Positions 43,052 through 51,363 of a stretch of 64,000 bases of DNA are shown piece after piece. Under the pieces are notes generated by a model that saw only the letters and a list, made by a program, of their open reading frames with translations, searched no databases and was not told where the DNA came from. Source of the stretch: JABAAW01 sp965216605 (GTDB lineage: Bacteria; Pseudomonadota; Alphaproteobacteria; JABAAW01); the NCBI GenBank assembly GCA_965216605.1, contig CBDCGG010000002.1, forward strand, positions 992,001-1,056,000, read 5' to 3'. Numbering within the stretch: the first letter of the stretch is position 1; each line of letters starts with the position of its first letter. Both the position numbers and the translations under genes were made by a program.

Positions 43052-44362
43052 ATGTCCCAAGACTCCTCCCCCGAAGACTCCGTTTCCCTGAAAGACGAGC
43101 GTAGCGGAAAAACTATCCGCCTGCCCGTGCACAACGGAACGCAAGGTGCACCCGTCGTAGATATCTCAAGACTGCACGCAGAACTCGGATACTACACCTA
43201 CGACCCAGGATACGGCGCAACAGGTAGCTGCTCCTCCGCCATTACCTTCATCGACGGCGACAAAGGCGTGCTCATGCACCGCGGATACGAAATAGAAGAG
43301 CTCGCCTTCAAAAGCGACTACCTCGAAGTCTGCTACCTCCTGCTCAACGGCGAGCTCCCGAATAAAATCCAAAAAGAAGAATTCTGCCAAATCATCCGAA
43401 ACCACACCATGCTGCACGACCAAATACAGTACTTCTTCCGAGGATTCCGAAGAGACGCACATCCCATGGCTATCATGGTCGCCGTCGTCGGAGCGCTCTC
43501 CGCCTTCTATCACGACTCGCTAGATATTCAAGACGCAGAACAACGCAAACTCGCCTCTATCCGAATGATCGCTAAAATGCCAACCATCGCAGCGCAAGTC
43601 TACAAGTACACCATCGGACAACCCTTCGTCTCGCCGCGCAACGACTTGGGCTATGTAGAAAACTTTCTGAATATGACCTTCTCCGTGCCTGCCGAAAACT
43701 ACAAGGCAGATCCCACCGTCGTGCACGCCTTAGAGCAAATCTTTATCCTACACGCCGATCACGAGCAGAACGCATCTACCTCGACAGTGCGATTGGCGGG
43801 CTCGTCGGGAGCCAATCCCTTTGCTTGTATTGCGGCGGGTATCTCCTCGTTGTGGGGACCAGCGCACGGAGGGGCGAACGAAGCGGTGCTGAAGATGTTG
43901 GCAGACATGCAGGATACCTCGCGTATTCCTGAATTTCTCGCGCGAGCAAAGGACAAGGACGATCCCTTTCGCTTGATGGGATTCGGGCATCGTGTCTACA
44001 AGAACTACGATCCTCGTGCTGCAGTGTTGCGAAAATGCACGGAGGGTGTTTTGCGCTCTATGGGCGTTGAGCGCGAGCCCTTGTTCGAGCGCGCGCGCGC
44101 TTTGGAGAAGATGGCTTTGGAGGACAAGTATTTTGTCGAGCGCAAGTTGTTTCCGAATGTTGATTTTTATTCGGGCATTTTATTGCGTGCGATGGGTTTT
44201 CCGACAAGTATGTTTACGGTGTTGTTTGCTTTGGCGCGCACGGTGGGCTGGGTTGCGCAGTGGCGTGAGATGGTGGAAGATCCTTCGGCGCGTATTGGCA
44301 GACCGAGACAATTGTATTGTGGTAAGACGAAGCGTCCTTTTGTGGATTTGGAAAAAAGGTAG
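43052..44362 (+). CDS. gltA: Citrate synthase
   Basis: The enzyme condenses acetyl-CoA and oxaloacetate as the entry step of the TCA cycle. The 436-residue type II enzyme has HADHEQNASTSTVRLAGSSGANPFACIAAGI (catalytic His), WGPAHGGANEAVL (second His), FGHRVYKNYDPRA, and the active Asp region near NVDFYSGILLRAMGFP. Length matches the hexameric Gram-negative form. The first two thirds use C/A-ending codons and the last third G/T-ending codons; the switch is near 43850. Confidence 0.97.
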   Translation: MSQDSSPEDSVSLKDERSGKTIRLPVHNGTQGAPVVDISRLHAELGYYTYDPGYGATGSCSSAITFIDGDKGVLMHRGYEIEELAFKSDYLEVCYLLLNGELPNKIQKEEFCQIIRNHTMLHDQIQYFFRGFRRDAHPMAIMVAVVGALSAFYHDSLDIQDAEQRKLASIRMIAKMPTIAAQVYKYTIGQPFVSPRNDLGYVENFLNMTFSVPAENYKADPTVVHALEQIFILHADHEQNASTSTVRLAGSSGANPFACIAAGISSLWGPAHGGANEAVLKMLADMQDTSRIPEFLARAKDKDDPFRLMGFGHRVYKNYDPRAAVLRKCTEGVLRSMGVEREPLFERARALEKMALEDKYFVERKLFPNVDFYSGILLRAMGFPTSMFTVLFALARTVGWVAQWREMVEDPSARIGRPRQLYCGKTKRPFVDLEKR

Positions 44363-44774
44363 ATTCTTTCAAGGTCTTGTATATTTCAATTGATGGAAAT
44401 ACCTCGCGCACATGGAACGCGCGGATAGTTTTTACGGATGCAGGGCATGCGCATGCGCTAATCTTTCGTTGATGCGTAGAAGTGTTGTTGCGGGGAGCGC
44501 GAGGGAGTAATCCCTCGCAAAAGACCCCGCGTCAGCGGAGCGCCATAGCACACGGCTTGCCGTGTGCGTCCATGATATATTGGTGCGCTTTATCTACGCA
44601 CGGGGGAATTTATCCCAACGCGCTCGCGGAACAGATATGCGCCTTCTACGCGCGTAGCGCGTAGCCTCGTATTCAAAAGCGCGAGGCTTTGCCTCGCGCA
44701 AGCTGACTCACAACATGGCACAGCGATTCTGTTTTCCTCGTCCTAGAGATAAAAAAATCGCGCGGAGCGCGTCG
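44363..44774. repeat. Intergenic repeat island E
   Basis: No gene is seen. It carries the 29-base block (44494-44522) shared with island A, overlapping the 25-base block (44519-44543) shared with C, then the CACACGGC/GCCGTGTG hairpin (about 44549-44566) shared with D. The paired-hairpin element copy E is at 44646-44721. Confidence 0.85.
44646..44721 (+). repeat. Paired-hairpin element, copy E
   Basis: Hairpin I is CTACGCGC/GCGCGTAG with loop GTA (44646-44664), then spacer CCTCGTATTCAAAA. Hairpin II is GCGCGAGGC/GCCTCGCGC with loop TTT (44679-44699), followed by the tail AAGCTGACTCACAACATGG. An inverted copy of this tail stands at 45530-45554, beyond the GIY-YIG gene. Confidence 0.85.
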
Positions 44775-45554
44775 TTAGGAAGTTTTAAAAGAATTGTAAA
44801 AACTATACCGATAGTAAATCTTACCCGTCTCATCCACTTTTTCAATGTTGTCCTCTTCTTCTCCTTTCTTATCTAAAACCGTAGTGTTTAATTTTACCGA
44901 GCAAGACATTTCGGAAAAATATTGGCGCAAGGTGCTTTCTTCTTTGAAAAAAGAAAATTCCATTGCGTTAATACGCTTTCTAATTTTATCGTCTTTCAAA
45001 CATTTTTCTATTTCGTTTCGAATTTCCCTTTCTTTTTCCGAATTTCCATAATGCGGAAGCAGGTATTCTCTTCCTTCTTCTCCCCCTTTTTCTTTTGCCA
45101 AAGATTCCTTCGCGAGTTTGAGAGCAAGAGGGCTTTGGTTTTTTTCAAATTTAAGGTGTTGCTTGAAACGACTAAGAATATTTTTAGCTTGGTTGCCCTG
45201 ATAGGAAATATTATATTTTTTTCGTAACTCATCGTTTTTGGCGCGACCGACATAAACAGCCTTCCCTGCATCCCAAAAAGAATAAATTCCGCCAGCTTTG
45301 ATGATTTCGGGGTTGTTTTGTTTCGAATCCCAGTCCTCTATCTTGATGCGGTTGCGACACAATGCATCCATGTTTGTATCTATGCTAGCTCGCGCTGTTT
45401 CGAATATATTTTTGATGAAATCGTCCATTTTCTTGTCCCTATTTGCTGTTGAACCTTTTGCATCACATATTGTAGTGCAACTTGAAAAAAAAATATAATT
45501 TTTTTAGAGCAAGCATGAGCAGAGCCGCCGTACCATGTTACTAGTCAGCTTGCG
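44697..45554. mobile_element. GIY-YIG cassette bounded by 25-bp inverted repeats
   Basis: The tail of the paired-hairpin element (44697-44721, beginning CGCAAGCTGACT) recurs in inverted orientation at 45530-45554 with 21 of 25 bases matching. Between the copies is one AT-rich gene for a GIY-YIG nuclease. The arrangement suggests that the nuclease gene and the repeat move or were inserted together. Confidence 0.6.
44775..45428 (-). CDS. GIY-YIG nuclease-family protein
   Basis: The 217-residue product has the GIY-YIG core near residue 47: GGIYSFWDAGKAVYVGRAKND, then ILSRFKQHL with the Arg and His expected after the motif. The rest is Lys/Glu-rich with helical segments and ends YYRYSFYNSF. This fold occurs in homing endonucleases, restriction enzymes and repair nucleases; which one applies here is not clear. 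The gene is AT-rich, has no good ribosome binding site and is flanked by inverted repeats of the local hairpin element, all pointing to acquisition. Confidence 0.75.
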   Translation of the reverse strand: MDDFIKNIFETARASIDTNMDALCRNRIKIEDWDSKQNNPEIIKAGGIYSFWDAGKAVYVGRAKNDELRKKYNISYQGNQAKNILSRFKQHLKFEKNQSPLALKLAKESLAKEKGGEEGREYLLPHYGNSEKEREIRNEIEKCLKDDKIRKRINAMEFSFFKEESTLRQYFSEMSCSVKLNTTVLDKKGEEEDNIEKVDETGKIYYRYSFYNSFKTS

Positions 45555-45587
45555 AGGGCGCGAAAAACACTCAACATACATAACCTT

Positions 45588-47270
45588 CTATGATTTCTTC
45601 TGCTGCGAGCGAAACAGCATGTAGCGATAGGAATCATCCAAAGCACGCAAGCTCGCTACAATAATGTTCGCAGAAACACCCACCGTCGTCCAACTCTCGC
45701 CGCCCTCGTTCATAAAATCAATCGAAACACGCGTCGTCGCCTCCGTGCCGCTCGATCCCTCGTCGGGCGGAATAATCCGTACATGATAATCTACTAAACG
45801 CAAACCCTCCAACGGCGGATATAACTCCGTCAATCCCTTGCGTAAAGCCTTATCCAAAGCATTAACAGGACCATGCTCGCTCACCGCCGCCGTCAATCGT
45901 TCGACACTCTCTCCCACCTTTTTCTCTCCCGCCTTTTTCTTGCTATCCGTCTCCTTGCTTTTAGCACGCAACGAGACGATCGCCTCGGATTCGATCACCT
46001 CCTCGCCCAAAGCATTCCAACGCCGCTCGTCCATTACACGAAAACGATCGATCGTATAAAAATCAACAACATTTCCCCGAACGCGCAATGCTAATAGACT
46101 CAAACTCGCCTCCGAATCCTCGTAGCTGTAGCCCTCCGACTCGCGCTGCTTCACCTCTTCCAACAGACGATTCAACTGCCCGTCCGAAAACTCTCCTAAC
46201 CCCAAGTCGCCCAAACGCATCTTCAAGTTCGCACGACCCGCCTGATCCGAAACTACAATTTTGCGACGATTGCCAACCCTCTCAGGTGCTATATGCTCGT
46301 AGGCGCGCGTCTCGCGGGCAACCGCCGAGCCATGCAAGCCACCCTTGTGCGCAAACGCCGACACACCCACATAAGGCGACTCCGCACGAGGAACACGATT
46401 TAATCGATGATCTAACAAGCGCGACAAATCTACCAATCGAGTCAGAGATTGCTCCTCGACGCTTGTGCGCAACCCCATCTTTAGCATGAGATTGGGGATG
46501 ATGGCGATTAGGTCGGCGTTGCCGCAACGCTCGCCGATGCCGTTGAGCGTCCCCTGCACCTGATCCGCTCCCGCGCGTACCGCCGCTAGAGAGTTGGCAA
46601 TCGCATTGCCCGTGTCGTTGTGCGCGTGAATGCCCAAATTTATTTTTTTGTTTATTTTTTCGTAGTTCACTAAACGCGCGCTCACCTCGCTGGTGATGCG
46701 CTCGACCTCGAAGGGTAGCGTGCCGCCGTTCGTGTCGCACAGCACCAGCGTTGAGGCTCCCCCTGCCGCCGCTGCCTCCAAGCAGGCGAGCGCGTAGGAA
46801 GAATCTAACTTGTAGCCGTCGAAAAAATGTTCGGCATCGAAAAAGCAGTTGCCCTCGCCCTTGCGCTTGACCGTCTCGGCGCACGAATCTTTGATCATGC
46901 GTAAGTTTTCTTCGCGTGCGATCTTCAACACCTCGTCTACTTGGAAGGCGGAGCTCTTGCCGACGAGGCAGGCGAGCGGACTCTTCGCCGAGAGAACTTG
47001 CGTCAGGCTGGGATCGTTGCCTGCGCTGCGCTCGGCGCGACAGGTCATGCCGAAGGCGACGAGCTTGGCATGCGCGAATTGCGGCGGGTTTGCAAAAAAT
47101 TTGCTGTCGGAAGGATTAGCCCCTGGCCAGCCGCCCTCGATATAATCGATGCCGAACTGATCGAGCGCGTTCGCCAACACGCGCTTGTCGGCGAGCGAGA
47201 AGTCCACGCCTGAACTCTGCGCTCCGTCGCGCAAGGTCGTGTCGAACAGCGTGATGTGGCGTGCGCTCAT
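45588..47270 (-). CDS. cimA: (R)-citramalate synthase
   Basis: The enzyme joins pyruvate and acetyl-CoA to citramalate, a threonine-independent route to isoleucine. The 560-residue product has the HMGL-type barrel (LFDTTLRDGAQSSGVDFSLADKR), metal ligands in GIHAHNDTGNAIANSLAA, GTLNGIGERCGNADL, HKGGLHGSAV, and a C-terminal LeuA dimer/regulatory domain (LVDYHVRIIPPDEGSSGTEATTRV). Length fits the long CimA family rather than LeuA. ATG 47270 overlaps the cysS stop (ATGA), a common alphaproteobacterial pairing. A Lys-rich linker (about residues 420-440) separates the domains. Confidence 0.93.
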   Translation of the reverse strand: MSARHITLFDTTLRDGAQSSGVDFSLADKRVLANALDQFGIDYIEGGWPGANPSDSKFFANPPQFAHAKLVAFGMTCRAERSAGNDPSLTQVLSAKSPLACLVGKSSAFQVDEVLKIAREENLRMIKDSCAETVKRKGEGNCFFDAEHFFDGYKLDSSYALACLEAAAAGGASTLVLCDTNGGTLPFEVERITSEVSARLVNYEKINKKINLGIHAHNDTGNAIANSLAAVRAGADQVQGTLNGIGERCGNADLIAIIPNLMLKMGLRTSVEEQSLTRLVDLSRLLDHRLNRVPRAESPYVGVSAFAHKGGLHGSAVARETRAYEHIAPERVGNRRKIVVSDQAGRANLKMRLGDLGLGEFSDGQLNRLLEEVKQRESEGYSYEDSEASLSLLALRVRGNVVDFYTIDRFRVMDERRWNALGEEVIESEAIVSLRAKSKETDSKKKAGEKKVGESVERLTAAVSEHGPVNALDKALRKGLTELYPPLEGLRLVDYHVRIIPPDEGSSGTEATTRVSIDFMNEGGESWTTVGVSANIIVASLRALDDSYRYMLFRSQQKKS

Positions 47271-48724
47271 TCTGCCTCTTGCCTTCTCTTGTATGACGCT
47301 GTGATGTACCAGTGCGAGCCGTCGCACCCGTCTTTGATCTCGACACCTTGGCTTTCAAGTTCATGGCGAATTTTATCGGCCATGACAAAGTCGCCTATTT
47401 TACGCGCGGCTTCTCGCATTTCTACGCGCTCTTCGATCCACCTGCGAAATTTATCGGAGGGGTTGTGGTTTTCTCTGGCAGCAGCGAGTCGTTGTTCGTC
47501 TTGCAACAGCCCTAACAATCCGCTCGCTTTTTTGAGCGCGCGTACTGCGCGAGAATGTTTTGCGCCTTCCGACACCGAAATCCTGTCGGCGCATGAAAAC
47601 AGGTGCGCCAAGGCGAGCGGCGTGTTCAAGTCGTTACAAAGATCGGCATCGACATCAAAATCGAGGTCGTAGGTTGGGGTATCGGAATCGTCCGATGTGT
47701 TTTCTTCTGCTGCTAGCGCGTAGAGGCGGTCGAGATTTTTTTCTGCCTCGCACAAGCGTTGTATCGAGAAATTCAACGGATGACGATAGTGGGTGCGCAG
47801 GAGGGCGAGTCGAATCGCCTCGCCGCTGAAGCGTTTCAACAGGTCGCAGACAAGGTGGAAGTTTCCCAGCGACTTCGACATTTTCTTGCCCTCGCACAAT
47901 ACATAGCCGTTATGCATCCAGTGCTTGACGAAAGGCTCATCGGGGTGCGCGGCGCAAGATTGAGCGATCTCGTTCTCGTGGTGAGGGAAGATTAAATCCT
48001 GCCCTCCGCCGTGTATATCGATCTTGCCGCCCAAGTAACGACGGCTCATCGCCGAGCATTCGATATGCCAGCCCGGTCTGCCGCGCGTGTTATTTACATT
48101 GCCCCATGGCGAATCCCAACCTTCTTCCTCCTTCGCCACAGGTTTCCATAGCACGAAGTCTCCCTCCTCGCGCCGACAGGGCAGAGGGGCTACGCGCGCG
48201 CCGTCCAAGTTGCCCTCAATGCTGCCCGCGCTCAATGCCATACCCCCGCGCCCCGACAGCTTGCCGTAGCCTTGAAAACTTTTCACTGAAAACAGAACAT
48301 GCCCATCGTCGCTCTTGTAAGCACTGCCGTTTTCAAGCAGGCGTTCGATCATCGCGATCATCTCAGCGATATGCTCGGTTGCGCGCGGCTCTTCGTCAGG
48401 CTCGACGCAACCCAAGGCTTGCGCGTCGGCGTGAAACGATGTTGTCGTTTGTGCGGTGAGCAGCGAGGGCGCGATGCCTTCTTCACGCGCACGCGCCAAG
48501 ATCTTGTCGTCGACATCGGTGATGTTGCGTACATAAACAAGCTTCTCGTAGTGCCGCCGCAACAATCTTGCTACGAGATCGAAGACGACGAGCGAACGCG
48601 CGTTGCCCAAGTGGATGCAATCATAGACGGTCGGCCCGCACACATAGAGGCGTACGCAAGCCTTGTCGTAGGGACAAAATTGCTCGACATGCCCGGAAGC
48701 GGTGTTGAAAAGTTGAATCGACAT
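47267..48724 (-). CDS. cysS: Cysteinyl-tRNA synthetase
   Basis: This class I aminoacyl-tRNA synthetase has 485 residues. The zinc/HIGH region is VCGPTVYDCIHLGNARSLVVFD, followed by VRNITDVDDKI, HIECSAMSRRYLGGKIDIHGGGQDLIFPHHENEIAQS and KMSKSLGNF. An insert of acidic residues sits near TSDDSDTPTYDLDFDVDADLCNDLNTPLA. No Shine-Dalgarno is seen before the ATG. It is the first gene of a two-gene unit with cimA. Confidence 0.97.
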   Translation of the reverse strand: MSIQLFNTASGHVEQFCPYDKACVRLYVCGPTVYDCIHLGNARSLVVFDLVARLLRRHYEKLVYVRNITDVDDKILARAREEGIAPSLLTAQTTTSFHADAQALGCVEPDEEPRATEHIAEMIAMIERLLENGSAYKSDDGHVLFSVKSFQGYGKLSGRGGMALSAGSIEGNLDGARVAPLPCRREEGDFVLWKPVAKEEEGWDSPWGNVNNTRGRPGWHIECSAMSRRYLGGKIDIHGGGQDLIFPHHENEIAQSCAAHPDEPFVKHWMHNGYVLCEGKKMSKSLGNFHLVCDLLKRFSGEAIRLALLRTHYRHPLNFSIQRLCEAEKNLDRLYALAAEENTSDDSDTPTYDLDFDVDADLCNDLNTPLALAHLFSCADRISVSEGAKHSRAVRALKKASGLLGLLQDEQRLAAARENHNPSDKFRRWIEERVEMREAARKIGDFVMADKIRHELESQGVEIKDGCDGSHWYITASYKRRQEAE

Positions 48725-48755
48725 GGCTACAGGCAGGCATCGTGCGTGAAGTAGC

Positions 48756-49316
48756 TCAGAAGACTCGCGCGAGGACTTGGTCTTCCTTGACCTGCCCCTG
48801 TCGTTTTTCCAAGTAGCGTTGATGATACTCTTCGGCGCGCCAAAAGCGCGTTTTCGCTACTATTTCGGTGGCGATGGGCTGTCGGAAATGTTTCTGCGCC
48901 TCGCTACGCGAGCGTTCGGCTTTGCCGCGTTGCTCCTCGTCGAGGACAAAGATCGCCGAGCGATATTGTCGCCCGACATCGAATCCTTGGCGATCTTTTT
49001 GCGTGGGATCGTGGATCGTCCAAAAGACCTCCAGCAACGCCTCGAAGGTGAGTTTTTTGCGATCGAAGGCAAGCGCGCAAACCTCGGCGTGTCCCGTATC
49101 GCCTCGGCAGATGGTGCGGTAGGTGGGATCTTTTGTCTCGCCGCCCGTGTAGCCGACCTCGCTGCTCTCCACTCCCGCAACGCGCCGCAAGCGTGCCTCG
49201 ATGCCCCAAAAACAACCCGCCGCTAAAATAGCGCGCTCCAACCCCGCAGCTCCCGCCGTTCCGTTGAGATCGCGCGGTGCTACGCCCGCTCCATTGCTTG
49301 CGTCAAAAAATGTCAT
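48756..49316 (-). CDS. msrA: Peptide-methionine (S)-S-oxide reductase MsrA
   Basis: The enzyme repairs oxidised methionine. The catalytic motif GCFWG (Cys35) is followed by YTGG, TYRTICRGDTGHAEV, FWTIHDPTQKDRQGFDVGRQYRSAIF and FWRAEEYHQRY, the standard MsrA pattern. At 186 residues it has a 25-residue N-terminal extension. No second resolving Cys is evident in the C-terminal tail, so recycling may use a partner protein. It stands alone, divergent from the hydrolase-OsmC gene. Confidence 0.95.
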   Translation of the reverse strand: MTFFDASNGAGVAPRDLNGTAGAAGLERAILAAGCFWGIEARLRRVAGVESSEVGYTGGETKDPTYRTICRGDTGHAEVCALAFDRKKLTFEALLEVFWTIHDPTQKDRQGFDVGRQYRSAIFVLDEEQRGKAERSRSEAQKHFRQPIATEIVAKTRFWRAEEYHQRYLEKRQGQVKEDQVLARVF

Positions 49317-49462
49317 AGTTGCTCTTCACTCCGCGTTGTCTTGCGTTTGCGCTCGTGTTGCGTTTAAGCAAGGTTATGTCGTAGATTCAAGTCCACACTC
49401 TAGTCCACACTCTAGCGAAAAACTCTCGACAAGGCAAAGAGAGGCAAACATGCCAAAAAATC

Positions 49463-50653
49463 ATGCAAAGTTTTGAAGAAACCTTCACAGGCGCCCTAGG
49501 CGAAACCCTGCACGGCAGGTTGGAACAACCAACAGGTCCCACCGTAGCATACGCGCTGTTCGCCCATTGCTTCACTTGTGGGAAGGACTCGATTGCCGCA
49601 ACCCGCATCACGCGCGCGCTCGCCGAGAGGGGTATCGCTACATTGCGTTTTGATTTCACGGGGTTGGGCAACTCGGACGGCGATTTCGCCAACACAAACT
49701 TTACAACTAATATAGCCGATCTGACAGCAGCGGTCGAGCATCTCAGCACGAAATATCGTCCGCCCAGCCTGTTGTTGGGACATTCGTTGGGGGGGGCTGC
49801 CGTCTTGTCGCTCGCCGCTAACTCTGCGCTGAAGTGTGCCGTCGCTACGCTGGGTGCACCCTTCGATCCCGCCCATGTCGTCCATCTGTTTGCGGGCGCG
49901 CGAGAGAAGATCGAACAAGACGGCGTCGCCGAAGTAAACTTGGGAGGACGACCTCTGCGTATCGGTAAAAGCTTCTTGGACGATTTGGACAAGGGAGACA
50001 AAATCTTGCAAAACTTCAAACAACCCCTGCTCGTCCTGCACGCGCCGCGCGATAAAATTGTCGGCATAGAGAATGCAGAAAAAATCTTTCGCGCCGCTCA
50101 ACATCCGAAAAGCTTTGTCTCGCTCGACAGCGCAGATCATCTGCTTCTCAACAAGCACGATGCCGAGTATGCAGCAAAGGTTATCGCCGCGTGGGCATCA
50201 CGCTACATGACGCAGGAAGCAGAAGGTATGGCGCAAGAAAGTCCTTCGGAAGTGTGCGTGCAAGAAAGTCTTCGCTCAGCCTTGGAACAGACGATCACGA
50301 GCGGACGGCATATGTTGATCGCCGACGAACCTCAACGCTTGGGCGGCTTCGATCGAGGACCTTCACCATTCGATTATATTCTCGTTGCGCTGGGTGCTTG
50401 CACGACGATCACCTTGCGCGTGTATGCGAAACGCAAGGCGATCCCTTTGCGGCGTGCGCAAGTTCGCTTGATGTTTGACGGGCAAGGAGAAGGGCAAAAG
50501 CATCGTCTCAAACGCCTTGTGACACTGGAGGGAGACTTGGACGACGCACAGCGCAAGACCTTGTTGGAGATTGCTGACAAATGTCCTGTGCATCGTGCTT
50601 ACAGCAAGGGGATGGAGGTTGCGACCGAAGAGGTGCAGGGAGAGGGAAGTTAA
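49463..50653 (+). CDS. Bifunctional alpha/beta hydrolase-OsmC family protein
   Basis: The 396-residue protein joins two domains. Residues 1-250 are an alpha/beta hydrolase with the nucleophile elbow GHSLGG, an acid near HAPRDKIVG and the His in SADHLLL. Residues 260-390 are an OsmC-type domain with reactive cysteines in LGACTTITLRVYA and ADKCPVHRAY. OsmC proteins reduce organic hydroperoxides. The fusion is known in proteobacteria but its substrate is not established. Just upstream, AGTCCACACTCT occurs twice in tandem (about 49389-49413). The neighbouring msrA points to oxidative-stress repair. Confidence 0.9.
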   Translation: MQSFEETFTGALGETLHGRLEQPTGPTVAYALFAHCFTCGKDSIAATRITRALAERGIATLRFDFTGLGNSDGDFANTNFTTNIADLTAAVEHLSTKYRPPSLLLGHSLGGAAVLSLAANSALKCAVATLGAPFDPAHVVHLFAGAREKIEQDGVAEVNLGGRPLRIGKSFLDDLDKGDKILQNFKQPLLVLHAPRDKIVGIENAEKIFRAAQHPKSFVSLDSADHLLLNKHDAEYAAKVIAAWASRYMTQEAEGMAQESPSEVCVQESLRSALEQTITSGRHMLIADEPQRLGGFDRGPSPFDYILVALGACTTITLRVYAKRKAIPLRRAQVRLMFDGQGEGQKHRLKRLVTLEGDLDDAQRKTLLEIADKCPVHRAYSKGMEVATEEVQGEGS

Positions 50654-50711
50654 TTTTCTTGCGGGTTAGATAGTTTTTTTGTGGATAAGTAAGAAAAAAA
50701 AATAAAATCTA

Positions 50712-50740
50712 TTGACAGCATGCGTTTTAAGGTTCATAAA
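50712..50740 (+). promoter_or_regulatory. Predicted promoter of the basic winged-helix protein
   Basis: A perfect TTGACA (50712-50717), 17 bases, then CATAAA (50735-50740), in an AT-rich gap. A single consensus DnaA-box-like TGTGGATAA lies 24 bases upstream (50680-50688). Confidence 0.45.
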
Positions 50741-50842
50741 GTCAGGTAGATAAGGCTTCGGACATGAGTTCGGGAGACATGAGTTCTTGAATATTTGCTC
50801 GAAGACCTTATATACCATTATACAACATTAGAGGAATTTTTC

Positions 50843-51259
50843 ATGGCGAAAGATATCACAGCGTTAATACGCGCAGAAGAAGCGGTGATCTCCGCGAGCG
50901 AAAAACGCTTGAAGAAATTGCGAGCGATTGCTAAAGAACTTGCAGAATTGAGCCAAGGCTCTACCGCTGCTGCTCCCAAAAAACGCGGTCGCAAGAAAGG
51001 CTCGACGACAAAGACAACAAAGACAACAAAGAAAGCAAAGCGCGGCGCACCACGCGGCAAACGCACGGGTCCTACGCTCGCTGAAGAAATACTCAAAGTG
51101 GTGGGCGGCGGTGGCAGCCTCACCAGCGGAGATATCGTGCGCGAAGTGATCGATGTCAGAGCAGGAACAAAACCCCCTTCCGTCTATACAACGCTCAATA
51201 AGTTGAAAAAGGACGGACGGCTCTATCAAGAAGGCGGCTTCTGGTACAGCAATCCATAA
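50843..51259 (+). CDS. Small basic protein: coiled coil, Lys/Thr-rich linker, winged helix
   Basis: The 138-residue product from ATG 50843 (GAGGAA six bases before) has three parts. Residues 3-38 are a charged helix likely to form a coiled coil (LIRAEEAVISASEKRLKKLRAIAKEL). Residues 45-76 are a basic linker with AT-hook-like KKRGRKKG and RGAPRGKR. Residues 78-138 are a winged-helix domain of HARE/HTH type (LAEEILKVVGGGGSLTSGDIVREV, PPSVYTTLNKLKKDGRLYQEGGFWY). The layout resembles nucleoid-associated or silencing proteins, but I do not recognise a named family. Confidence 0.7.
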   Translation: MAKDITALIRAEEAVISASEKRLKKLRAIAKELAELSQGSTAAAPKKRGRKKGSTTKTTKTTKKAKRGAPRGKRTGPTLAEEILKVVGGGGSLTSGDIVREVIDVRAGTKPPSVYTTLNKLKKDGRLYQEGGFWYSNP

Positions 51260-51363
51260 CCTCCTCGAAATCTTAACCCCCGCCGAGCAAGGAGAGGGTA
51301 GCGACAAAAAAAAACGCTTCCCTTTCCACTCTGCCTTTCCACTCTGCCTCTGCTCTCTTTTTT

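Noticed and set aside
50680..50688. DnaA box TGTGGATAA as a sign of a replication origin
   Set aside because: Only one consensus box was found here, with no cluster or AT-rich unwinding region.
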